Shown here one piece after another: positions 46,801 through 58,800 of a DNA stretch of 64,000 bases. The notes under the pieces are model-generated. The model saw nothing but the letters and a program-made list of their open reading frames with translations, made no database searches and was not told where the DNA came from. Position 1 is the first letter of the stretch, and every line of letters starts with the position of its first letter. A program made the translations under genes and the position numbers. The stretch is from Ottelia alismoides (lineage: Eukaryota > Streptophyta > Magnoliopsida > Alismatales > Hydrocharitaceae). The stretch spans positions 62,001 to 126,000 of the forward strand of contig JAZKJV010010539.1 of assembly GCA_037367405.1 (NCBI GenBank), given 5' to 3'.

Positions 46801-49800
46801 ATAAGTAGTGGGGGCTGCTACTACATAACCATGGTTGAAGCATTTTGGGTTGTGGTGAAGGGCTCCAGTCGGGCCCAATCCCAACAGGTTGTCTGGGCCA
46901 GTAGTTTCCTGAATACAAACCTGGTCTAGGTCCCAGAACATTAGATGTATCAACTCCCCTTTCTCTCGCGAAGACAAATGTTCCTCGAAGGGAGCCCATC
47001 TCATGAAGTACGTCGTCCCTCTGGATTGGGGCTCGCTGATTGCTAATGGCATTTACAAAGGTGGCACTGATTGGATATCGTGCGCTAGGAGGCCCATCTG
47101 GAGAGGGCTTATCTGATAGCATCTCCCGAAGCAGGGACGGTAGCATCGCTTAGAGCGAGGATATGATCACATGCAGAGGAGGTACTTGGCATGGCCTCAA
47201 ATTTCAGCGAAATTCGATCGAATTTCTATCGAATATCAATATCCAGTCGAAATCGAAATTCGACCGAAATGACCGAAATATGGGGGTTCTATTACAAAAA
47301 ATGACCGAAATGGCCGAAATTTCTATCGAATTTCCGTTTCGACTGGTCATCGAATTGGTGACCGAAATTGACATTTAGGGCCTTGGTACTTGGATATGGG
47401 GGCTGGCCGAGGTGACACCGCCAATGCGAGGGTGGAGTCAATGGGTGGTGGTTGATCACATGGAGAGGGCGAGCGACCTTTTGGGGAAGCGCTTTGTCGA
47501 ATGAGGCTCCCCTCAGCGAGTGCATTACCTAGAGGCTCAAAGATTAAGTCATGCATGTTGCTTGTAGGTAACTGGAATTGCTGGGTCGTGAATGCAATAT
47601 CGTCATCACAATCAGATCCTTATTGGGCTTAGTTCTTGGTTCCAAGGGCATGAATTTTTCGTGGCTTCTCTTCTCCTTTCTTCTTGTGCTCCTTTTTTGA
47701 TTCATAGATAAGAAGGTTACTTATTAGATCTACTCTTCAATAGCAATTACCCTGTGTTCCTCGGTCATTTGATAGAAAGATGATAATCATGTTGGGAAGT
47801 TCTCCAGGTAAAATGGTTCTTCCAAGATTCATCAGTTGATTCACTATGACAATGAATCTGACGTCCGTGTCCTTGATAGTCTCCTATCTTGCATTTCGAA
47901 TGTTTCACACTCTAGTATAAGCATTCTGATGCGAGATTCTTTTACCTTGGATGCTGATGAGAATATCGTATTCATCACGTTAAAATCGATATATTAATCT
48001 TTTAGCTTAAATATTTCTATACAATTCACTAATAATTCCTTATTATTATCTTGTATTATATTGTGTATAAACTATGTTTAATTAACGTATATCTATTGTA
48101 ATTGTAGAGGTTTACGTTATGTCATTATGTACTGTTACGTATTTCTTATTTATCTCATGTACGTCTATGTAATTTACCCAAGGGTTTTCTCTTTATATAA
48201 GAGACCCGAGGGCTCTATGGAATAACATAGAAGAGTATTATTGACTCCAACATGGTATCAGAGCCAAAACCCTAATCTAGGGTTTCTCTCCACCCCCTCC
48301 CCCCTCTCTCTTCGGCCGCCGCCACTACCCTTCCGCCCCCAGCCCGCCGGCCCCAGCCTGCTGCCCCCAGCCCACCGGCCCCAGCCTGCCGCCCCTACCC
48401 TTCCGCCACTAGCTCGCAGCCCCCAGCCTCTCGCAGAGGCCCTGCCGCCCCAAGCCTCCCGCCGAGGCCCCACCGTCCCCGGCCTCCCACCGAGTTCCCC
48501 GCCTTCCGCCGCGGCTCCGGCCTCCCGCCGCCGTTCTCTACAGCCGCAGAGGCTCCCGGCCTTCTCGCGACGCTCTTTCTCCGGTCGGCGTCGATTCAAC
48601 GATGGGTTCAAGTGCATAAAGTCTACATATGCACTTGAATCCAAAGGGGTCTTTGTAGACGCCAGTTCTTTTGTCCATCATCCCTAAGTTGTCTTCTCCG
48701 GCGATATGTCAGAACAGAAGATTGATATGCCCGCCATAGGTGCCTTTAAAGGTTCGACACCAATAGTCAAAATGGACGGGACGAACTACGAACTCTGGGC
48801 TATGCAGTTCCTGAGTCTTATGAAGTCATGTGGTAAGAAGCATATTCTTATCGAAGATGAGCCGCCAGAGAAGACATGGATATATGCCTCATGGGAGTCT
48901 GATGATGCCTATGCCAAGGTCTGACTGTCAGGGACGCTTACGATGGAGATTGCCAACGACGTACTCCATCAACCCACCGCCAAGGCGATGTGGGATATTC
49001 TGGCTACGACATATTCTCAAGTGAGGAATGAGACGAAGATGCTGCAGTTGCAGCATGATATTTTTACCACGAAGCAAAATGGTCGGCCTCTTCATTGTCT
49101 GTACACGTCCCTACGTGGGATGTTCGAGAAATTATACAGCACCATTCCGGTCACAGCCACCCCTGAACAGTAGAAGACGTTTCGCAATGCTACTATGGTA
49201 GGGGTTCTACTTGCTGCCCTTGATCCGGAGTACGAGGCAGCCCGCTCTCAGATCCTCGCCGATGCTACTATTCCTCCAGCGGAGGAAGTCTACATGAGGC
49301 TTAGTCGGATCTCTGTTCCCTCTAGTGCAGCAACTCCATCTCCGTCAGCAATGGCGGTCTCTAGAGTTTCGTGGCCGAGGAGGTAGAGGACGTGGCCGAG
49401 AAGGTCGTGTGAGTTCAACATACTCATTTTGTCGTCGCACTAGTCATTCCGAAGATACATGCTATTCCAAGCATGGTTTTCCTCCTTCTGCACGTGTAGC
49501 TGATCATGTTCAGGCTCCGCCAACCCCTACTCCAGATCACAGGTTCGAGGAGCTAGTGGCACAGCTTCGAGACATTATGCCACAGACATCATCAGAGGGT
49601 GCTGATACATCTGACGTTGCGGCTTCTGCGTCAGCTAGTACATCTGCTACTGCCAGTACCTCAGGTAGTACTTCTGCCTCCTATCATAACCATGATCTCT
49701 CAGGTTGGATTGTTGACTCTGGAGCCACCCATCATCTCTGCCGTGATAGAGATAACCTGCAGTCCTACAGAGCTATTCAGTCTGGTCGCTCCGTACTCAT

Positions 49801-52800
49801 AGCTGATGGTACTCATTCCCCTATTGTCGGTCAGGGGGAGACTGTTTTGTTGCGCTACATGCATTTACAGAATGCTCTACATGCACCAGAGTTCTCCATG
49901 AATTTATTATCAATTAGTCAGATTACAAAAGATTTGCACTGTCGTGCTATATTTGACCCATCTTTTGTCATTTTTCAGGACATACTAACGGGTAGGGTGA
50001 TTGGCTGTGGTTCTGAGCACAATGGCCTCTATCGTCTAGTACGGAACTCCTATGCTGGCGTATCACTACACTCTCAGGGATCCGTTTCTCCATATACATG
50101 GCATCTTCGCTTTGGTCACCTGCCGCTCCAGAAAATGCGTCACCTCCTGCCTCAGATCTCTCTGAATTCGTCATTTCGGTGTGAAGCGTGTCAGTTAGGG
50201 AAGCACCATCGTTCTAGCTTCCCTAGTCGTCAGGGTCGGAGCAGTCGCTCCCCATTTGAGTTATTTCATATAGATATTTGGGGTCCGAGTCGTGTCCCAG
50301 ATAATCAGGGGCACATGTTTTATCTTGTTGTGGTTGATGATTTCTCTCGAGTGTCTTGGACTTTTCTTCTTAAAAATAAATCTGAAGCAGGAAGTGTTAT
50401 CCAAAATCTTATCAATGAAGTGCAAAAATGTTTTTTCGTCTACTGTTAAGTATGTGCGTACTGATAATGCTTTGGAGTTCTGCACTCGTTCTCTTAGTCG
50501 ATTTCTTTCCTCTAAGGGCATTATCCACCAAACCACATGTGCGTACACATCTCAACAAAATGGTGTTGCGGAACGGAAACATTGACACTGTCTTGATATT
50601 GCTCGCACATTACTTATTCAGAGTTGTGCACCATTAGCCTTTTGGGGGATGCTATACTTACAGCATGCTATCTGGTCAATCGCATGCCCTCTACCGTTCT
50701 TGGGGAAAAAGCACCTATCTCTATTCTCTTTCCTGATAAAGACTTGTTTTCACTTACCCCTCGTGTCTTTGGGACTGTCGCCTTTGTTCACCGCTTGTCT
50801 CCAGGACTTGACAAGCTCTCTCTTAGAGCTGTTAAGTGTGTGTTTGTGGGCTACTCGAGGACACCCAGGATATCGTTGCTATGACCCCATCCATGATAAG
50901 TACTATGTGAGTGCTGATGTTACATTCTTTGAACCGGTTATGTAATTCTCCCCTGCAGGTGACAGATTGGTTTCCTCCACATCCACGGATACTAATGTCT
51001 ATGTGCCCCTACCTTTAAGTCTGGGTCAATCTGAGTCCACTCCACCACCACCACCACCTCCCATTCTACCATTCCCTAAGTTCTACACAAGGCGGTCAGG
51101 GCCTGCTCAAGCTACACGTCAACCATCCAGCACGCCTCAAGTATGTTATGATGTTATCACTAATGATGGGTTAGATAATGCACTGGTGCAGGAACTTTTG
51201 CTACAGGAGGTGGATCCGCCGGTCAGCACAGTGATAGATGACCTTGATCGTCCTATTGCTCATAGGAAGCAGAAAAGACAATGTGCATCATATCCTCTTG
51301 CGTCTCAAGTGTCATTTCATCGTCTCACTGGTGATTTCCAGAGATTTGCAGTAGCTGTCTCGTCGGTTGAGATCCCACGGACTTATCAAGAAGCCATGAA
51401 GATTGATTGCTGACGTCTAGCTATGGAGGAGGAGATGCGTGCCTTACAGTCTCGAGGGACTTGGTCTCTAGTTCCCATTCCTCCAGGGACCTTTGTGGTG
51501 AGTAGCAAGTGGGTGTTTACAGTTAAATATCACGCAGATGGACGTCTTGACAGATACAAGGCCAGACTTGTCGCACTTGGATTTACCCAAACCTATGGGG
51601 TAAATTATTTGGATACATTTTCACCAGTGGCTCGACACTCCACTCTTCGCATTCTCCTATCTGTTGCTGTGGTACGTGACTGGACCATTTTTCAACTTGA
51701 TGTCAAGAATGCATTCTTGTATGGTGATCTACAGGAGGAAGTCTACATGCAGCAGCCACCGGGGTTTGCTGCTGAGGGGGAGACTCAGATGGTGTGCAGA
51801 CTTCATAAGGCTATCTATGGCCTTAAACAAAGTCCGCGGGCATGGTTCCAGAAGCTTTCCCAGCTGATTGAACGGCAGGGGTTCAAGAGATCAAATGCGG
51901 ACCATTCATTGTTTATCCAGAAGACTCCTAGAGGTACGGTTGTCGTCATGGTATATGTTGATGATATTCTGGTTACAGGAGATGATGCTCAGGGAATTGA
52001 GATGACCAAATCTCTTTTGGGAAGTCAGTTTATTACGAAGGATCTAGGCACGATACGATATTTTCTGGGGATAGAATTTGCAAGAAACGCACAAGGAATG
52101 GTAATGACTCAAAGAAAATATGTCACAGACTTGCTAGTTGAAACAGGAATGGTTGGATGCAGACCGTCGAGCACGTCTATGGACCCAAGCATGAAGCTGT
52201 ACGACAATGATATCGAAGAGGTGGACAAAAGAAGATACAGAGAGATGGTGGGTAAGCTTCCATACATCACCATAACTCGATCGGATATTGCCTTTGCAGT
52301 AAACCGGGTGAGTCAATTTATGGAGCAGCCTAGGCAAGTTCATATGGAAGCCTTGTATATGATATTGAGATATCTGAAGTCTTCCCCAAGCACAGCTTTG
52401 TTATTTAGAAAAGATACAGATCTGTCTATTTCATCTTGTGCAGATGCAGACTATGCAGGATGTCCAAAGGATCGTAAATCTACTTCAGGATTTGCTATCT
52501 TCATAGGAAGCTCTTTGGTTTCTTGGAAAAGCAAGAGACAGACTGTTGTGGCGAGATCCAGTGCTGAATCCGAATACAGAGCCATGGCACAAGCAAGCGC
52601 AGAAATGGTGTGGGTTCGAGCGGTCTTAGAAGATTTGAATGTAAATGTCTCCTTACCCATGAATCTTCAATGTGACAACCAGGCAGCATTGTTCATTGCC
52701 AATAATCCAGCTTTTCATGAAAGAACCAAGCACATCGAGGTAGATTGTCACTATATTAGAGACATGATCCAGAAGGGCTTGATTTCCACTTCACATGTCA

Positions 52801-55800
52801 GTTCAGAGGACCAGACTGTTGATATATTTACCAAGCCATTGCTCAGAGGACCTTTCCAGAGATGTTCTTCCAAGTTGAGCATGATTGATATCTATGCTCC
52901 ATCTTGAGGGGGAGTGTGGAGGTTTACGTTGTGTCATGATGTACTGCTACGTATTTCTTATTTATCTCATGTATGTCTATGTAATTTACCCAAGGGTTTT
53001 CTCTCTATATAAGAGACCCGAGGGCTCTATGGAATAACATAGAAGAGTATTATTGACTCTGACAGTAATTAATTACCAAGGTTGCAGAAAGCGTAGTCGG
53101 TACTCGGTCGGCGGGGTCACCTACTAAGGATTAGTCGACAGTCGGGCGACTAGTCGGTCATTAGTCGGTTTTGAATTTTTTTAATTATTTTAAATATAAA
53201 ATCATTTTTTTATACATATATTCGCATGTATATACATATATTTGCACATTTTATATGACATCATGATGAAACAAAAGAAGTAATTGTCTTTAAATATAAC
53301 ATTAAGCATATTAGAATATGTTTGCTTAAAAAAAATGGAAAACAAAAAAAAATAAGAAGGTTGCTGTAAAAGTCGGCCGAGTAGTCGGTCCGACTAGTCG
53401 GGTGGACCGACTAAGGGCCGAGTAGGCCTAGTCGAGTCGGCTACCCCCTCGACTCAACTAGTGATTGATATCTATGCTCCATCTTGAGGGGGAGTGTGGA
53501 GGTTTACGTTATGTCTTGATGTACTGTTACGTATTTCTTATTTATCTCATGTATGTCTATGTAATTTACCCAAGGGTTTTCTCTCTATATAAGAGACTCG
53601 AGGGCTCTATGGAATAACATAGAAGAGTATTATTGACTCTGACAGTAATTAATTACCAAGGTTGCAAAAAGCGTAGTCGGTACTCGGTCGGCGGGGTCAC
53701 CTACTAAGGATTAGTCGACAGTCGGGCGACTAGTCGGTCATTAGTCGGTTTTGAATTTTTTTTAATTATTTTAAATATAAAATCATTTTTTTTACATATA
53801 TTCGCATGTATATACATATATTTGCACATTTTATATGACATCATGATGAAACAAAAGAAGTAATTGTCTTTAAATATAACATTAAGCATATTAGAATATG
53901 TTTGCTTTAAAAAAATGGAAAACAAAAAAAATAAGAAGGTTGCTGTAAAAGTCGGCCGAGTAGTCGGTCCGACTAGTCGAGTGGACCGACTAAGGGCCGA
54001 GTAGGCCTAGTCGAGTCGGCTACCCCCTCGACTCAACTAGTCGGGCCGACTAGTCGGCCTAGTCGGCCGACTTTTGCAAGCTTGTTAATTACTATTATTT
54101 TCTTTAATTTTCTTTCTTTTTAAAAATCCATAAAAATTAGGTTAATTAATTATCAGTAGTTTCCCTAACCTTTAAAGAAATAAAAATTACACAAAAAATC
54201 TCAAAACCCCAAAAGCCGTGTTTTTAACCCGTTAAAAATACACCTAAAATACACTTTAGTACAAATGACCTCTTTTGGTTTTTTGTCCAACATGAAACTT
54301 GTAGATGTCATCGAGATCTCCAACTTTCATGTTTTGATTTTTTTCCTAATTTTGCCTCTAACTAATTCTTTTTGATTTTTCTTTGATTTTCTATGTATTG
54401 ATATTTTTGGAGCGGCCATGTGGCGCTCTCTGGAGCTGCCACGCGGTCGCCCCCTCTTACGCCACCAGCCTCCTCTTCTGGTCGTCCGATCTCCTTAGGG
54501 TGCCCTCCATCTCCACCGTTCATCACTCGCTCCACCTCAACCGTCTGATCATACCCCCCCTCTCATCTGCGCCACTCACTCCCGCCTTCCTGACAACCTC
54601 TCAATCGCCTCCATCCAACGACTCTTCACTCGCCACGTCACCCGTTCACCCCCTATCGTAGGATGGACTTCAAGTTCTATCTGGACCGCCCACCTCCGCG
54701 CACCTTCCAGGCAGTAGATCAGATCTTACGCCGCACGTTCGCGCCTCCATCCGAGCCGTTGGATCGCATGATCCAACGGCTCTCGCTCATTATCCTCCTC
54801 CAGCCAAACCCCTCCCCCAACTGTTATGCTTCGCCCCAACTGCGCCCCCTTCCAATTATAGGTCTAGCCACCTTCTATACTCCCTAACGGCTCCTCCCCA
54901 TAACCCCCAGATCCACCTTCTTCGCGTGCCTCATAAACACCCTCTCCATTACTCTCTGATCTCATTACACCCGTTCAAAAACTCCGCCTCACCACTGGAA
55001 CCCGCCACCTTCTCCGTATAAAACCACCCCCCTTCGCCACTGTCATCCCCATCCACCAATAAAGGGGCCTGCAACCCAGCTTCCTCCGCCTTCCGGTGAC
55101 AGCGAAGGACAGTGTCGAGACGATGACGACCATATTTCCCGGTGCGATCCATGGCTACTCCAGCCATGTACGCTCCACCATGCTGGCGGTAGCTAAAGCT
55201 CCATTCACAGCCGCGCACGCTGGGCGAGGACCCTCGAGCTCTTAGCGAGCTCATCCCAAGCCACCTCCTCCAAATTCCACTCTCCGACGAGGTACCCTTC
55301 TCCTTCCTATTTTGTTATTTTCTTCTAATTTTTCCGACATCTATCTTCACCCTCACCAACCACCGATCATTTTCCGAGCTTCACGCCACCACCCACATCT
55401 TCGGGCCACCCTCCGCCATCTCCTTCCCTTGTCCATGACCTAGTCCCCCCTTTGCCACCTTCTCCTCTGCTTCGTCGGAGGAGAAGAACCCAGGTCCTCT
55501 GCTCCCTCTGTCTCCGCTAGACCACCATCCACCCCACCCCACTTCACTTCACGCACGCACAATATGTTTCGGCTACACCTAACCCTTGCAGGATCGTTAT
55601 TGGTTGGAGTTTGCACCGGAGCCCCATCGAGCAAATCTCCTCTGACGAGGCTTCGTCGATTAGCCACTCTAACCACTCCTGGAGCCTCACCGCACATCCA
55701 GCCCCTTCGCCCAGACCTCAAAAAGCTTCTTCGAACCGCAGGCGGGCGTCTAGATCCACCGAGCCTTACGCCCAACCTCCAGTCTCGGTCCGTCGAACCG

Positions 55801-58800
55801 CATATCGAGCGAACATGATGCGCCACGTAGCCCGAAGCTAGGACGTCTTCCTAACCTAGCCCTGCACGTTTAGGATTGGGTAATTTGCATCAAAGACCCT
55901 GCATTATTCTAATATTTCAATTTGGTCCCAAGACGCATGCCTTACGTGCGTGTTTGGGTATTTTACAAGGAGACCCTTGAGGTTTTATGAAATTGCATAA
56001 TGATCCCCACGTGCAATGGGAAAATTACAAAGGGGCCCCACCAGTTTTGCAAAATTACAAATAGGTCCCTCTAGGGACCTATTCATGATTATTTATCCTT
56101 TAATTCCTCGCATTTTTATTACATTTATGCCCTTGCATTGTTTCTTTCATAACTTGAGCATCTTAGATCCAAATTCCTTGATTTCAGCGTCATTTTGTTG
56201 TTTATTTAATTCTCTATCTAATGACATATTTAGTTTTTTGATTTAGCACTAATTTAAATGAGATGAATTTTTAATGATAAATAACGTCCTTTGCTCTACA
56301 TGCCTTTGCCATTAATAGAAGCTTGCGCGTAATTTCTATGCTCATCTTGACTCTGAATCTGAATCATATTTTGTGCTCTTATTTTTTGGGTATATTTGTA
56401 ATTCCTCTTTTGCATGACTACCCTTTGCATTCATTCATGCATTCTAAACATACATCTTCTTATAAATGCATTGAAAAATCCACAAAAATTACATGCATCA
56501 TTATTTACATTATTTGACTTATATTTTATTCTGCATCCGCATGAAAACCTATAATTGAGAAGATAATCACACTAAATAAACAAAATTTGATAAATATATT
56601 AAAGATGCTCGTGTCCCAGTGTTAGACCTTAGTAGACTTGCCAAGTATAAATATTCCACACCATTCGAAGATTGTGGTTTTTGTTGAATCATTTTGCCTC
56701 CTATACTAGAATTTAAGATATTTAAAGAGGCGAAATTCGAGTTTATCAGATGCGTTTTCATGGGTAGTCTCCAAGTATTTCCAAATATCATAGGTTGTCT
56801 TCAGACGCGATACTCGATCGAACTCAGCCTCAGACGGAGCACAATATGTAGAATGTATTGCTTTTGAATTCAAAGTCGTCCAAGCTAGCTCGATAATGGT
56901 GTAGCATGTTTCATTCTCCTCAATAAATTTGAATTCCTTCCTTATCATATTCCAGATTAAGAAATCTGATGATTGCAGGAAGATCATCATCTTTGCCTTC
57001 CAATTGGAGTAGTTTGTTCCGTTGAAGAGCGGTGGGCGAACTACGGAGCTTTCCTCCTATTGTGATTCTGAAATGCTGACCATGTGTGCATCGAAGGTTG
57101 ATTTCCTTTACACGGACGAGACTCTGATACCAAATGTAGCTTTTACCCTACGAACACCGACTAATGGGTATGGGTGGATCAGACAGAATGACCTAGATCG
57201 AGAGCAATGGGTGGGCTCATAAGATTAATCATAGAGCTTCAGAGCTGTAAGAGTGAATAATGGAGCAGAAAATAGCTCTTCGATCTTTCTCTCAGAGTAT
57301 TGTGGAAAGCAGAGAGAAGAGAGAGAAGAGAACCTGTTGCTCTTGTTGTGTGCTGAAAAATTGAGGTATGTGTTCTATTTATAAATCTTAGTGTCCTGTT
57401 GGCTTTGAAAAAGAAGTCGTTTTGAACAAATCATGAATGAAATCGCCTTCAAAAATCTTTCCGAAATGGGATATGATCACCAGGATACAAATTTTGATTG
57501 ATCAGAATCAAATAATTGATCATGTGGGTTTAGATGATCGATCAGAGATACAAAATTGATCGATTAGAATATAGCCATTATAATTCAAATATTGATCGAT
57601 CATAAAAAGATAGTGATTGATCATATGTGATCGATCATGTGAGAATGGTTGATCAATCCGCTCGAATATTCAAAGTTAAAGAGCTGAAATGCAAGATGCA
57701 TGATTCTTGAGGCCTTTTATATTCTAAGACAATTACAGAATGTAGGTCTCGATAAAAGAAAAGACTTCATTTTCTTCTTGAGCTTGAGATCCTTTCTTGA
57801 GCTTGAGCTGGAGTTCCTTAGCCTTGAAATCATTTTAGCTTCTTGACTTCTTCTTCTCTTAAGTTTGAGATCCTCAGCTTGAGCTTCTTCCTGATCTAGT
57901 AGCTTTTCTGCTCTTGTTATCAGCAAAATATGCATGTTCATGCACTAACAATCTCCCCACTTATGAATGAACTAATAACCCAACCCTTCACACTGTGCTA
58001 GATAGACCTCTTCAACAAGCAAACTCTGAAGCTGCCTCTGTTGCCTCCTCTAAAGCCGATGACAAATGACTATCATGCATTTAGCCCCTTCCACATCTCG
58101 AAACCCTTCCTTGCACCCCTCCGCACTCCCCACCTTTACCATTTCTCTCCTTCGTTCCCCTCTCTCACTCTCCCCTTTGTTCTTTATCTCTCGTCTGTTT
58201 GCATGAGATACGATATATAAAACAATTGCAAGCGCTATGGTTCTAGCTACCACAATGAGTGGAGTATTGAGACCCTGAAAATCATCTGCACGACTTATAA
58301 GGAACTCTACATGATGTCTCCCTCCCTGGAGGACTAGGGTATTTCTCCTATTCACATGGTTCAAAGGGCCATCAACATAATCTATTGATATAGTGGATTA
58401 TATCTTAAGTATTTAGTAAGTTTTATCATGAAGTTTATGTGCAATTATAAAGTAGGCGTCATGTTTTCTTTCCATTTTTTGAAGGTTTACGGAGGTTGGA
58501 ACCAGCAATTTCGAAGACATTGTAGACATGTACTTGGCCTACATTCAAGTGAGCACTTTTATTGTTCTTATTTTGCCTGCCTTGAAGAGAGCACTTTTCT
58601 TGTTCTTACTCTCCTCTCCATCAATTTAATAGTTATTTCCATATAGTTACGGTAGTTACTGTCTTTCTGGTTCACGACCTTCCTTTTTTGGTCAGGTAAC
58701 TATTGTAAATCCCGCAATGCAGAGAGCTCTAGTTATTTTACAAAATTTCATTACAGATGTGAAAGATGGGAAAATTCCAGAAACTAAGTTAGCTTTTGGA

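Larger units (their letters stand above)
48103..53064 (+). mobile_element. Almost intact Ty1/copia retrotransposon
   Basis: LTRs of 150 bp each (48103-48252 and 52915-53064; 8 differences by eye) with TG...CA ends, and a perfect 5-bp target duplication gtaat (48098-48102 and 53065-53069). The primer site tggtatcagagcc is at 48253-48265 and a purine tract (cttgagggggag) precedes the 3' LTR. Domain order gag, protease, integrase, RT, RNase H is the copia order. Gag and integrase carry stops and frameshifts, while RT-RNase H is open throughout. It sits sense in intron 5 of the NTPase gene. Confidence 0.95.
52883..54042. repeat. 580-bp tandem duplication: copia 3' end plus MITE
   Basis: Unit 1 (52883-53462) and unit 2 (53463-54042) each contain the last codons of RT-RNase H, the purine tract, a full LTR, gtaattaattac and most of a TAGTCGG MITE. 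The break is inside the MITE (after cgactcaactagt) at one end and in the RNase H tail at the other, with no evident shared sequence. Confidence 0.92.
43639..58484 (+). other. Intron 5 (14.8 kb)
   Basis: The donor gttagt at 43639 and the acceptor ttttttgaag ending at 58484 join the Lys353 codon AA|G. Contents: TRIM copy 2, a TTTCG MITE, the copia element with its duplication, TAGTCGG MITEs and a second copia LTR/gag remnant. Confidence 0.85.

Noticed and set aside
53094..54078. CRISPR-like array of tagtcgg repeats
   Set aside because: The repeats are 7-8 bases without regular spacers, reverse at the middle and are bracketed by an 8-bp target duplication in a plant genome.
54663..55841. Possible small GC-rich gene in intron 5
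   Set aside because: The frames are short and on both strands and lack domains and convincing splice sites; the neighbouring sequence looks like LTR material.
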